Shown: one piece after another, positions 1 to 5,470 of the stretch
Layout of the letters: every line of letters starts with the position of its first letter
How positions within the stretch are numbered: the stretch's first letter is position 1
Source: JADFOB01 sp964651325
Lineage (GTDB): Bacteria; Planctomycetota; Phycisphaerae; UBA1845
Assembly: GCA_964651325.1 (NCBI GenBank)
Contig: CAZYXP010000218.1
Coordinates: 1 to 5,587, forward strand
Direction: 5' to 3'
DNA: 5,587 nt
Program-made: the position numbers and the translations under genes
Notes under the pieces: generated by a model
The model's input: only the letters and a program-made list of their open reading frames with translations
What the model was told of the DNA's origin: nothing
Database searches by the model: none

Positions 1-836
1 CCGCGGTGGCCGCGGTGGAGCTTCTGCTCATCGGCGCGGTCGTCTACACCGTGCTACGATTCCTGCAAGGCACGCGTGGGGCCAGGCTCATCCGGGCGGT
101 CCTTACGATTCTCGTAGCTAGCTTTGCGCTGGTTTGGCTCATTGCAGAACGCTTCGGCCTAGAACGCATCAACGCCCTCTATCCCTATTTTCTCCTCGGC
201 GTTTTTCTCGTCTCGCTGGTCGCCTTCCAGACCGAACTCAGGCGCATTTTGATGCGCCTGGGCGAAGGAGGCTGGCTCCAACGGTTTACGAAACCACGCG
301 CGGTCGCGATCGACCCGATCGTCCAAGCGGTTGAGCGATTGGCACGGCGTAAAATCGGCGCCCTTATTGCCATCGAACGCTCCACGGAAATCGGCGCAGT
401 CACGAACACGGGCATCCAGATCGACGCAGAGGTGTCTTGTGAACTGCTCGAAACCCTGTTTCATCCGGGCACACCGCTCCACGACCTGGGCGTGATCGTC
501 CGGCAAGAAAGAATCCTCGCGGCCGGCTGCCAGTTTCCGCTGGTGGAATCCGGCGAAGTCGATCGCGCGCTCGGCAGCCGCCATCGGGCCGGCATTGGCA
601 TGAGCTACGAAGCCGACGCGATTGTCATCATTGTCAGTGAGGAAACCGGATCGATTTCGCTCGCCGTTCGCGGCGTCTTTGATCGATCCATCAGCCCCCA
701 GCGGTTGCGCAAGCGGCTAACCGAGGAGCTCTTGGCCAGCCGCATTCACGTCATTCCAGGAACCAAACCGACAGAACCGAACCAATCCGCCCCGCAAGAC
801 GAGACCGCCACCAATGGAACAAGCCAAACTGCTTAG
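1..836 (+). CDS. cdaA: Membrane diadenylate cyclase, CdaA type (5' end probably truncated by window edge)
   Basis: Makes c-di-AMP from two ATP at the cytoplasmic face of the inner membrane. The frame is open to the left edge. The first possible start is GTG at 6, but CdaA proteins usually have 10-20 more residues before the first helix, so the true start probably lies outside; residues here count from position 6. Three hydrophobic segments (about 4-20, 28-50, 58-74) are followed by the junction FQTELRRILMRLGEGGW and a DisA_N cyclase domain (about 85-240). It carries the RHR motif in LGSRHRAGIG (R192-R194) and VSEETGSISLAV. The usual DGA motif of PLHDGAVI reads PLHDLGVIV, so D160 is kept but the next two residues are changed. 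The tail after about 245 is polar, low-complexity and probably disordered. The stop lies 23 bp inside the downstream YbbR-like gene, as in cdaA-cdaR operons. Identity is secure; full activity with the altered motif is inferred. Confidence 0.93.
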   Translation, partial: AVAAVELLLIGAVVYTVLRFLQGTRGARLIRAVLTILVASFALVWLIAERFGLERINALYPYFLLGVFLVSLVAFQTELRRILMRLGEGGWLQRFTKPRAVAIDPIVQAVERLARRKIGALIAIERSTEIGAVTNTGIQIDAEVSCELLETLFHPGTPLHDLGVIVRQERILAAGCQFPLVESGEVDRALGSRHRAGIGMSYEADAIVIIVSEETGSISLAVRGVFDRSISPQRLRKRLTEELLASRIHVIPGTKPTEPNQSAPQDETATNGTSQTA

Positions 837-1815
837 CATGACTGCCATTCTGACGGTCCTGATTTGGACCAGCGCAGACGCATTGATCCGGGAAACCGCC
901 ACACTCACTGTCGCGCTCGACTTGGTCTCGGCAAGCCCGAACATGATAGTTGAGGCGTCCGATCCGCCATCCTCCTGCCAAATCGACGTCTCCGGCCCGA
1001 GAGAGGCGATTGAAGCCGTCTTGGGCCAGACGCCGTTGAGTGCCAGGATTCAAGTGCCCGATTCGCCGACGGGGTCAATCAACTTTCCCATCGACCCTGA
1101 TACGCTCAAACGGGCCATCGGAGAGCGGCTGCACGAATTTCGAAAGCTTTCAGTCGAAAACCTCAGACCCACAAGCATGCCCGCCAACATTGACCACATC
1201 GTGACCCGGTCGCTGGAAATCACAGCCCGCCATCTCACTCTTGATTATGAAGTGGCTCCACGCCTGTCGCACACGACCGTTGAGCTGCGCGTGCGCGACA
1301 GCGTTCTGAGCAAGAAAACCGCCGACGGCCAATCGCTAGTCGTTGACGTTTCGACGGATATTGACCGCTATTTCCGCGAGAAACCTGCCGGAGAAAGCAT
1401 CCAAACAACGATCAATCTTTCAGAGCGACCCTTCGGCACCGACGCATCTCTTCGCCCCAACCAGCTCACCATTACGGCCACCCTCCGGGTCCAGCAGAAA
1501 ACCGCCGAAATCGCGACCGTTCCCATCCTATTGGCCGTCAGCTTCGCCAACTTCAACAAGCCACTTAGCCCCGTAGCAAGGGACGGCGGACCGTTGGAAC
1601 TGGTCTCCGAGACGATCAGCGTGAGCGGACCCCCCGATGCGATTGCCAAGCTGCTCCGGGGGGACAGTCGGGCGTTCGGCATCATCCGCCTGAAAGAAGA
1701 CGACCTGCGTACCCTCGAGGCCATCAAACTCGTCACGCCGGAATTCTTCCTACCGCCCGGCGTCACCCTCGCCCGAGAGCCCAAACCGGTCGAATTCCAG
1801 CTCGTCGCCCCCTGA
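814..1815 (+). CDS. cdaR: YbbR-repeat membrane-anchored protein, CdaR-like
   Basis: A 333-residue protein with one hydrophobic segment at the extreme N-terminus (about 6-25), then an extracytoplasmic region. This is the topology of CdaR, which binds CdaA and modulates c-di-AMP synthesis in Firmicutes. Two YbbR-type repeats can be recognised by the pattern VSGP(R/P)(D/E)AI: residues 59-66 (VSGPREAI, continuing EAVLGQ) and 270-277 (VSGPPDAI, continuing AKLLRG). A further region around 128-250 is rich in beta-strand-like sequence and may hold a divergent repeat. It starts at ATG 814 inside the end of the cyclase gene, giving a 23 bp overlap that suggests translational coupling; the Shine-Dalgarno match is weak (GACGAGAC). 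Overall similarity to Firmicutes CdaR is low, so the call rests on the repeats, topology and position. It could instead be a generic YbbR protein with another role. Confidence 0.8.
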   Translation: MEQAKLLSMTAILTVLIWTSADALIRETATLTVALDLVSASPNMIVEASDPPSSCQIDVSGPREAIEAVLGQTPLSARIQVPDSPTGSINFPIDPDTLKRAIGERLHEFRKLSVENLRPTSMPANIDHIVTRSLEITARHLTLDYEVAPRLSHTTVELRVRDSVLSKKTADGQSLVVDVSTDIDRYFREKPAGESIQTTINLSERPFGTDASLRPNQLTITATLRVQQKTAEIATVPILLAVSFANFNKPLSPVARDGGPLELVSETISVSGPPDAIAKLLRGDSRAFGIIRLKEDDLRTLEAIKLVTPEFFLPPGVTLAREPKPVEFQLVAP

Positions 1816-2015
1816 GCCGTGTCTCTTTTTGTGTAGCGGCTCCTAAAGCCTGGCGCTTAAGCCGCGGGGTTCAGCCGCGCGGCCTCCCGGCGATCGCCAT
1901 GCAACCGCTGAATGAAGAATGGAGCTCTCGGGCGCGGCACCCGGACCTCGAAAACGGTCGACGGCACGGTCCTTACCGCATGGGCTCTTTTTTGTGAAAT
2001 TTTCCAGCGTTGGGC
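1816..2015. other. Intergenic spacer with overlapping GC-rich inverted repeats and an AT-rich stretch
   Basis: No convincing ORF. Just after the YbbR stop there are competing inverted repeats: GCGGCT (1836-1841) can pair with AGCCGC (1860-1865), while GCCGCG (1861-1866) can pair with CGCGGC (1878-1883). The 8-bp palindrome GCTTAAGC lies at 1855-1862. They may end the cdaA-cdaR transcript, but no U-tract follows either hairpin. At 1985-2007 an AT-rich stretch (TCTTTTTTGTGAAATTTT) lies directly upstream of the 5S promoter, where an UP element would be. Confidence 0.45.
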
Positions 2016-2043
2016 TTGACGGTCTGCCAGACCCCGCTAACAT
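2016..2043 (+). promoter_or_regulatory. Sigma70-type promoter of the 5S rRNA gene
   Basis: The -35 box TTGACG (2016-2021) and -10 box TAACAT (2038-2043) are separated by 16 bp. A start about 7 bp after the -10 box falls near 2050, at the predicted 5' end of the 5S RNA, so it would be made with almost no leader. The AT-rich tract just upstream (1985-2007) may act as an UP element, as is common at rRNA promoters. The fit of box, spacing and RNA end makes this one of the better promoters here. Confidence 0.7.
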
Positions 2044-2046
2044 ACC

Positions 2047-2153
2047 GCCACGGTGACATTACGTGCAGGGCAACACCCGTTCCCATTCCGAACACGGCAG
2101 TTAAGACTGTACGGCCGATGGTAGTCGCAAGGCGAGAGTAGGTGATCGCCGCA
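2047..2153 (+). rRNA. rrf: 5S ribosomal RNA, solitary and short
   Basis: The conserved 5S core is clear: ACACCCGTTCCCATTCCGAAC (loop C and helix III), then CGGCAGTTAAG, GGCCGATGGTAGT and GAGAGTAGGTGATCGCC. Helix II pairs GTGCAG (about 2063-2068) with CTGTAC (2107-2112). Helix I pairs CGGTGA (2051-2056) with TCGCCG (2146-2151), six base pairs including one G-U. Helix IV is strongly shortened to GTC-GCAA-GGC with a GNRA tetraloop, where E. coli has a much longer arm. The RNA is thus about 104-108 nt rather than 120; short 5S RNAs are known in planctomycetes. Ends are good to a few bases: the promoter suggests a start near 2050 and the terminator follows within 7 nt. No 23S 3' end precedes it, so this copy is transcribed alone. 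Unlinked rRNA genes are also known in planctomycetes. Confidence 0.93.
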
Positions 2154-2159
2154 TTTTTT

Positions 2160-2188
2160 AAAATACCCGCTTCGGCGGGTATTTTTTT
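2160..2188 (+). terminator. Intrinsic terminator of the 5S rRNA gene
   Basis: A perfect 11-bp stem, AAAATACCCGC (2160-2170) with GCGGGTATTTT (2175-2185), is closed by a stable UUCG tetraloop (2171-2174). The T run continues through 2188. An A/T-flanked GC stem with a tetraloop and U-tract is a classic rho-independent terminator. T residues at 2154-2159 before the stem could let it work weakly on the other strand as well. Confidence 0.93.
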
Positions 2189-2355
2189 GCGCGAAATAAA
2201 TCCTGGTTTTCCGCGGCGCCTATTCCCCTGAGCAAGCATTGACCGATAATCTTTGCTGAAAGGCGCGTCTGATTTGTAGCGCGCCCGCCGTGTTGTCTTG
2301 TTTTGCCGTCCAGGTTCCCGGCGGAGTCGCCGGACCGATTAGGAGAGATCGCAAT
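2189..2355 (+). promoter_or_regulatory. Leader region of the micropeptide gene: hairpin and strong Shine-Dalgarno
   Basis: Between the 5S terminator and the 30-codon gene there is no other ORF of note. A TTGACC (2239-2244) resembles a -35 box, but no good -10 box lies 16-18 bp downstream, so the promoter is not settled. A perfect hairpin, CCGGCG-GAGT-CGCCGG (2318-2333), ends 7 bp before the Shine-Dalgarno AGGAGAG (2341-2347), which is spaced 8 bp from ATG 2356. A stable hairpin this close to the ribosome site could affect translation or mRNA stability; that is inference. Confidence 0.5.
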
Positions 2356-2448
2356 ATGTTTACCTCGATCTTTGCATCGCTATTGAGCGGATTCCTCCCG
2401 CTGTTAATCCAACTCATCTTTAGCATCTTCAGCGGTGGCACAGCCTAA
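2356..2448 (+). CDS. 30-residue uncharged hydrophobic micropeptide (putative membrane peptide)
   Basis: ATG at 2356 to TAA at 2446-2448. The product begins MFTSIFASLLSGFLPL and ends LIQLIFSIFSGGTA, with no Lys, Arg, Asp, Glu or His anywhere. A hydrophobic stretch of about 22 residues (roughly 5-25) could span a membrane, interrupted by G12 and P15. Evidence that it is real: an excellent AGGAGAG ribosome-binding site at 8 bp, an ATG start, a clean stop, and a coherent hydrophobic composition in otherwise non-coding sequence between a 5S gene and a convergent aminotransferase. I recognise no family. Short hydrophobic peptides of this size include type I toxins and small subunits or regulators of membrane complexes, but most carry some charged residues. 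The absence of charge could also reflect a chance ORF. Function unknown. Confidence 0.55.
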   Translation: MFTSIFASLLSGFLPLLIQLIFSIFSGGTA

Positions 2449-2517
2449 GGAAGCGTGCGGATAGGACGACGCGAGGCTAGCGCGTTGCACGGCGCTCGAA
2501 CGGTGGGGGTGCGCGCT

Positions 2518-2549
2518 TTGGAACAGGCCCCGGTCCGGCTTGTTTCCGA
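2518..2549 (+). terminator. Strong hairpin downstream of the micropeptide gene (possible terminator)
   Basis: TTGGAACAGGCC (2518-2529) pairs with GGCTTGTTTCCGA (2537-2549) over 12 bp, with one bulged T at 2543 and a 7-nt loop (2530-2536). It lies about 70 bp after the micropeptide stop. No U-tract follows, so it may stabilise the 3' end or act as a weak or factor-dependent terminator rather than a classic one. Two smaller inverted repeats follow at once: ATCGT-G-ACGAT (2549-2559) and TGATTC with GAATCA (2561-2582). Confidence 0.35.
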
Positions 2550-2674
2550 TCGTGACGATATGATTCTTGCCTCGCGGAATCAAATCATCTTTCCATGCCG
2601 CTACGTTCCTATTCCCGATGGACCGCTGCTCGATTGAAGACCAGTCTGCGAAGGAGACGGTGCGAACGAATGCT

Positions 2675-2705
2675 GGCCGAAGGATGCGTTCATTCCTATT
2701 CGGCC
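2675..2705 (-). terminator. Hairpin just after the aminotransferase stop (candidate terminator)
   Basis: On the plus strand GGCCGAA-GGATG (2675-2686) faces CATTCC-TA-TTCGGCC (2691-2705) across a CGTT loop. This gives 7 + 5 bp separated by a small asymmetric interior loop, with one bulged base in the inner stem. Read on the minus strand it begins 10 bp past the aminotransferase stop, where a terminator is expected. It lacks a U-tract, so termination by it is inferred. Confidence 0.45.
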
Positions 2706-2715
2706 CGGAAAACGA

Positions 2716-3840
2716 TCAGGGCCGGGCTAGCGCCATCTCGCGGAGAATTGCACATCCCCGTTTTATCGTTTCATCCGGAACGGCGTAGCTGATGCGGAAG
2801 TGGGTGTCACGGCCGCTGAAGACCTCTCCGGGGATCAGCAGCATGTTCCGCTTCACGGCTGCGTCCGTGAACGCTGTCGCGTTGGCGTAGCCATCGGGAA
2901 CCTTGGGGAATACATAAAAGCCCCCAGACGGCCTGGAAATCTCAAAGACATCACAAAGTTCGTCGCAGATCAGGTCGCGTTTTCGTTTGTACCTCGCAAT
3001 CTGATCCGACATATCGGTGTCCATCGCCGCCAACGCGCCAAACTGGGCAGGATGCGGGGCGCAGACAAACGTGTATTGCTGCAGCTTGGCCATTTGCCCG
3101 ATGATCTCCGCGGGCCCGGCAGCATACCCCATTCGAAGTCCCGTCATGGCGTGGGATTTTCCGAATCCGCGAAGCAAGACGGTCCGCTCCGGAGCGAAGG
3201 CGACCGGGCTGGGATTGGGGCCGTCATAGCTCAGCGTGCCGTAGATTTCGTCGCTGACGATGAGCAAATCGTGTTTTCGCGCCACCTCGCACAACGCGCG
3301 CATATCCTCAGCGCTGTACACCACTCCAGTCGGATTGCCCGGAGAGCAAACGAGCATCATCTTCGTACGCGGGGTAATGGCCTGTTCGAACCGGTCCGGC
3401 CTGAGCCGAAAATCCTCATAATGGTCTACGAGTACGGGTTGCCCATGCACCAGCGAGACAAGATGGGTATACGAGACAAAATACGGGTCCGCGATGAGTA
3501 CTTCATCGCCCGGATCGATGCACGCGAGCAAGGCGAGATAAAGCCCGCCCGAGAGCCCCGACGTCACAAAAAGATCGGGCTCCCATTGGAATTCATCTCG
3601 CAATTGCGTCGCGATCCGATCGCGCAACTCCGGAATCCCGCGCGTTAGCGTGTATCCATTCCTGTCGTCGGCGATGGCCGAGGTCATGGCGGCCTTCACA
3701 TCGTCAGGCACGGCAAAGTCCGGCTGGCCGATCGAAAGATTGATCGGGTCTTTGAGGCTGGCGCCTAGCTCGAAGACGCGCCGGATTCCCGATGATCCGA
3801 TTCCGTCAATGCGACTTGCGATAAACTTCTTGAAGTCCAT
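2716..3840 (-). CDS. PLP-dependent class I/II aminotransferase (fold type I)
   Basis: A complete 374-residue aspartate-aminotransferase-family enzyme: cytosolic, PLP-dependent transamination of an amino acid with a 2-oxoacid. Motifs in order: INLSIGQPDF (33-42), YTLTRGIPELR (63-73), the cofactor phosphate-binding region TSGLSGG (93-99), CSPGNPTG with N169 (165-172), SDEIY with D197 and Y200 contacting the PLP ring, GFGKSHAMTGLRMGY with the Schiff-base lysine K228, and FRISY with R349 for the substrate alpha-carboxylate. Length is normal, though slightly short for the family. I chose ATG at 3840 (MDFKKFIAS) because the frame's 32-residue upstream extension is unlike the family and a GGGGG-containing purine run lies about 10 bp before this ATG. 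A TTGACC (3879-3884 on the minus strand) could be a -35 box, but its -10 is poor. Substrate (aspartate, alanine, aromatic or other) cannot be read from sequence. It appears monocistronic and converges on the micropeptide gene. Confidence 0.95.
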   Translation of the reverse strand: MDFKKFIASRIDGIGSSGIRRVFELGASLKDPINLSIGQPDFAVPDDVKAAMTSAIADDRNGYTLTRGIPELRDRIATQLRDEFQWEPDLFVTSGLSGGLYLALLACIDPGDEVLIADPYFVSYTHLVSLVHGQPVLVDHYEDFRLRPDRFEQAITPRTKMMLVCSPGNPTGVVYSAEDMRALCEVARKHDLLIVSDEIYGTLSYDGPNPSPVAFAPERTVLLRGFGKSHAMTGLRMGYAAGPAEIIGQMAKLQQYTFVCAPHPAQFGALAAMDTDMSDQIARYKRKRDLICDELCDVFEISRPSGGFYVFPKVPDGYANATAFTDAAVKRNMLLIPGEVFSGRDTHFRISYAVPDETIKRGCAILREMALARP

Positions 3841-4041
3841 CGAGACCGGCCCCCTACACGCACCGAAACCAGAGCAAAGGTCAAGCGGAAACACACGACA
3901 TGGGAACTGGGAAACCAGCCGTCCGGCTTCTCGCACCGGACAGCATATGGAATGGCAAGAAGAACTGGCCCTGCCCCCGAGGCAAGCGCTTCCTAGGAGG
4001 CCCTGAACCCCGAAGCGAACGCGGAACAGGCCCGAAGGGGA
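3841..4041. other. Intergenic region between signature-protein operon and aminotransferase
   Basis: No supported gene. It contains two small inverted repeats: CTGG-GAAA-CCAG (3907-3918, a GNRA-loop hairpin) and GTCCGG with CCGGAC (3921-3926 and 3936-3941). It must hold the 3' end of the upstream minus-strand operon and the start region of the aminotransferase. I see no U-tract terminator after the stop at 4042, so readthrough into the aminotransferase is possible. Confidence 0.4.
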
Positions 4042-4266
4042 TTATGAATCGCTCTTTTCCTCGGACTCGCCCGACTCCTCTTCCTTCTTCTTGGTCTTCT
4101 TGCCCACTGATACCTTGCGGTGGCCAACCTTCGGAAGACCCAGGGCCGTGGAGTCCTCGGCCCATTTCTCCGACTCCTTGAGGGCGGTGATCCGCTCGGC
4201 GCGCGTCAGCACATTGCGATGCCTCGCTAGACTGCTCTTGGACTTAAGTGACTTATCCATCGACAT
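4042..4266 (-). CDS. PVC-superphylum small basic signature protein
   Basis: A 74-residue protein beginning MSMDKSLKSKSSLARHRNVL and continuing TRAERITALKESEKW, then ALGLPKVGHRKVSV. This matches the short basic protein family shared by Planctomycetes, Verrucomicrobia and Chlamydiae (a described PVC signature protein, proposed to bind nucleic acid or associate with ribosomes; function unproven). The conserved core is residues 1-54, rich in Lys and Arg (SLARHRNVLTRAERI is the hallmark). Residues 55-74 add a Lys run and then a Glu/Ser-rich acidic tail that looks disordered and lineage-specific. Start: ATG at 4266 has AGGAG (4276-4280) at 9 bp; a TTG two codons upstream would be too close to that site. 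It follows the SPOR-like gene by 16 bp and is probably cotranscribed with it from the promoter at 5131-5160. The strongest taxonomic marker in the window. Confidence 0.9.
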   Translation of the reverse strand: MSMDKSLKSKSSLARHRNVLTRAERITALKESEKWAEDSTALGLPKVGHRKVSVGKKTKKKEEESGESEEKSDS

Positions 4267-4282
4267 GATCAAAAACTCCTGC

Positions 4283-5092
4283 TCACCAGCTCTGTGCTGT
4301 CAACTTCCGAAAGTATCCCTGTAGTCTATAACGTCCGCCGGAAGCATAATACTTCTTTCCAACACCATGCACCTTCGCAAGAAGTTTGTCCGCCAGCTTC
4401 CTTTGCGAAGCCTTGCCGCGATCAAACCCCTGCGTCGTAATCAACTGAAGGCTCCCGCTGGGAAACCGGACAACCGCCGTCGGTATCCCCTTTACGGCCA
4501 AATAATCCTGCGCTGCCTGAGCATCAACCTTATGCCCCGCTCGAAACTCCTGAGCCACGACATAGGTATGACCGCGAATCCACTGCTGGCCGACTCCCCG
4601 CGGTCCAGATGCCGAGGGGGCGGAAATCACCGCCGGCTGGCTGTGGGCTGGAGCGCCAGGAAGCAAGTCTTCCACCAAACCGGACACCGCCGGCATGGCG
4701 CGAGCCAGCTCTATTTCGCTTGGCGGCGCGGCCTCCACGGAAGCTTGCCCTTGCTCAAAACCAATACGCAAGCCCGCTTGTCGTCCTGAGGAACGCCCTA
4801 CGACAAAGCAGCTCGCCAGCAAGACAACGCCCAAGAACAGAAGAATCGCGCCTCCCCGTGCGGCCAACCGCACCCGTAGGCACTGACCTTCCAGGCATAT
4901 CCACGTTTCGCCGTCCTCAAAACGGTCACGCGAAGCGACAAGGCGAAGCCCCGATTCGCAAGGACGGGGGTCTTGCTCATGATCCGCCCTGCGCCGCGAC
5001 CAGCGGCTGCCCTGACGGAGAAAATCGGAAATCTCGCCTCCTTCACGGCTCAGCTTGTCAAAAAGGGCTTCACCGCGTTTGGACTTTTGCAT
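4283..5092 (-). CDS. Single-pass membrane protein with SPOR-like C-terminal domain
   Basis: A 269-residue protein from ATG 5092 (MQKSKRGEALFDKLSREGGE). Residues 1-79 are charged and cytoplasmic. A transmembrane helix spans about 80-98 (GGAILLFLGVVLLASCFVVG), followed by a variable linker rich in Ala, Pro and Ser (about 100-170). The C-terminal domain (about 173-265) contains HTYVVAQEF, AAQDYLAVKGIPTAVVRF, SLQLITTQGF and GVGKKYYASGGRYRLQGYF. The pattern, a YVVAQ strand, a helix, a second strand and a G-K-Y end, fits a SPOR-like alpha/beta fold, which in other bacteria binds denuded peptidoglycan; here binding is inferred. The frame runs upstream to 5266, but GGAGG (5101-5105) at 8 bp and a promoter whose start lies near 5124 both support 5092. 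It is the first gene of an operon with the PVC signature protein. Confident as a real membrane protein, moderate for SPOR. Confidence 0.8.
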   Translation of the reverse strand: MQKSKRGEALFDKLSREGGEISDFLRQGSRWSRRRADHEQDPRPCESGLRLVASRDRFEDGETWICLEGQCLRVRLAARGGAILLFLGVVLLASCFVVGRSSGRQAGLRIGFEQGQASVEAAPPSEIELARAMPAVSGLVEDLLPGAPAHSQPAVISAPSASGPRGVGQQWIRGHTYVVAQEFRAGHKVDAQAAQDYLAVKGIPTAVVRFPSGSLQLITTQGFDRGKASQRKLADKLLAKVHGVGKKYYASGGRYRLQGYFRKLTAQSW

Positions 5093-5130
5093 TGCCTGCG
5101 CCTCCGTGCACACAACTCCAGTTTCGGGGC

Positions 5131-5160
5131 ATGATACACCCGTTGCACCGCACTTGGCAA
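5131..5160 (-). promoter_or_regulatory. Promoter of the SPOR-like / PVC signature protein operon
   Basis: Read on the minus strand: -35 TTGCCA (5160-5155), 18-bp spacer, -10 TATCAT (5136-5131). Transcription would start near 5124, leaving a leader of about 32 nt that contains the GGAGG site at 5105-5101. It lies inside the longer open frame, so it also argues against a start upstream of 5092. Confidence 0.65.
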
Positions 5161-5470
5161 GGCCGATCCTGCAAGCGTTCGAGAGTGGGGGGCGTGACCG
5201 GGGATTGAGGCACGCCAAGGGCAGGGTGGGCCCCTCCGGCCTTCTCGTGCCAGTGTTCACGGTCAAATCAGAACCGAGGCCGCCTGCCCTCGGACCCGCT
5301 GAGCCGATTCCGCGAGTTCATCGCCCGCCCCATGTCTAACGGGCGTTCGCCACCGAGGAATTCGCCCCAAAGCCGCCGCGGAACGCCCCCCACGGGATCG
5401 ACTATTCAGACCCAAATGCCCCATTACTGGCTCAATCTCTGGTCAACCGCTCGCAACGCGCCGCAGAATG
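5161..5470. other. Divergent intergenic region with no recognised gene
   Basis: About 310 bp between the minus-strand operon promoter and the tRNA promoter. Frames run open in places because the DNA is GC-rich, but I see no ribosome-binding site with a plausible start, no conserved protein motif and no RNA gene. It separates divergently transcribed units and may hold further upstream control sites. Confidence 0.5.

Noticed and set aside
159..584. Minus-strand open frame opposite the diadenylate cyclase
   Set aside because: Fully inside a strongly conserved cyclase gene; composition is typical of an antisense shadow.
1816..2043. Possible 3' end of a 23S rRNA upstream of the 5S gene
   Set aside because: No 23S-like sequence is seen, and the protein-coding YbbR gene ends only about 230 bp before the 5S.
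2455..2637. GTG-started open frame of 60 codons just after the micropeptide
   Set aside because: The purine run before it overlaps the micropeptide stop and is only about 2 bp from the GTG; the frame crosses three inverted repeats and the product has no recognisable pattern.
2800..3648. Long plus-strand open frame (282 residues) opposite the aminotransferase
   Set aside because: It is antisense to a gene with all catalytic motifs intact; the product is Arg/His-rich with no motif, and no ribosome site precedes it.
3841..3936. N-terminal extension of the aminotransferase to 3936 (32 more residues)
   Set aside because: The extension has no family similarity, while MDFKKFIASRI at 3840 begins where this enzyme family normally begins.
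4609..5208. Plus-strand open frame of 199 residues opposite the SPOR-like gene
   Set aside because: It is the complement of a coherent membrane protein with promoter and ribosome site; its own product is Pro/Arg-rich with no domain.
5093..5266. N-terminal extension of the SPOR-like protein to 5266 (58 more residues)
   Set aside because: A GGAGG site serves ATG 5092 and a -35/-10 pair at 5160-5131 lies inside the extension; the extra residues are Pro/Arg/Cys-rich translated noncoding GC sequence.
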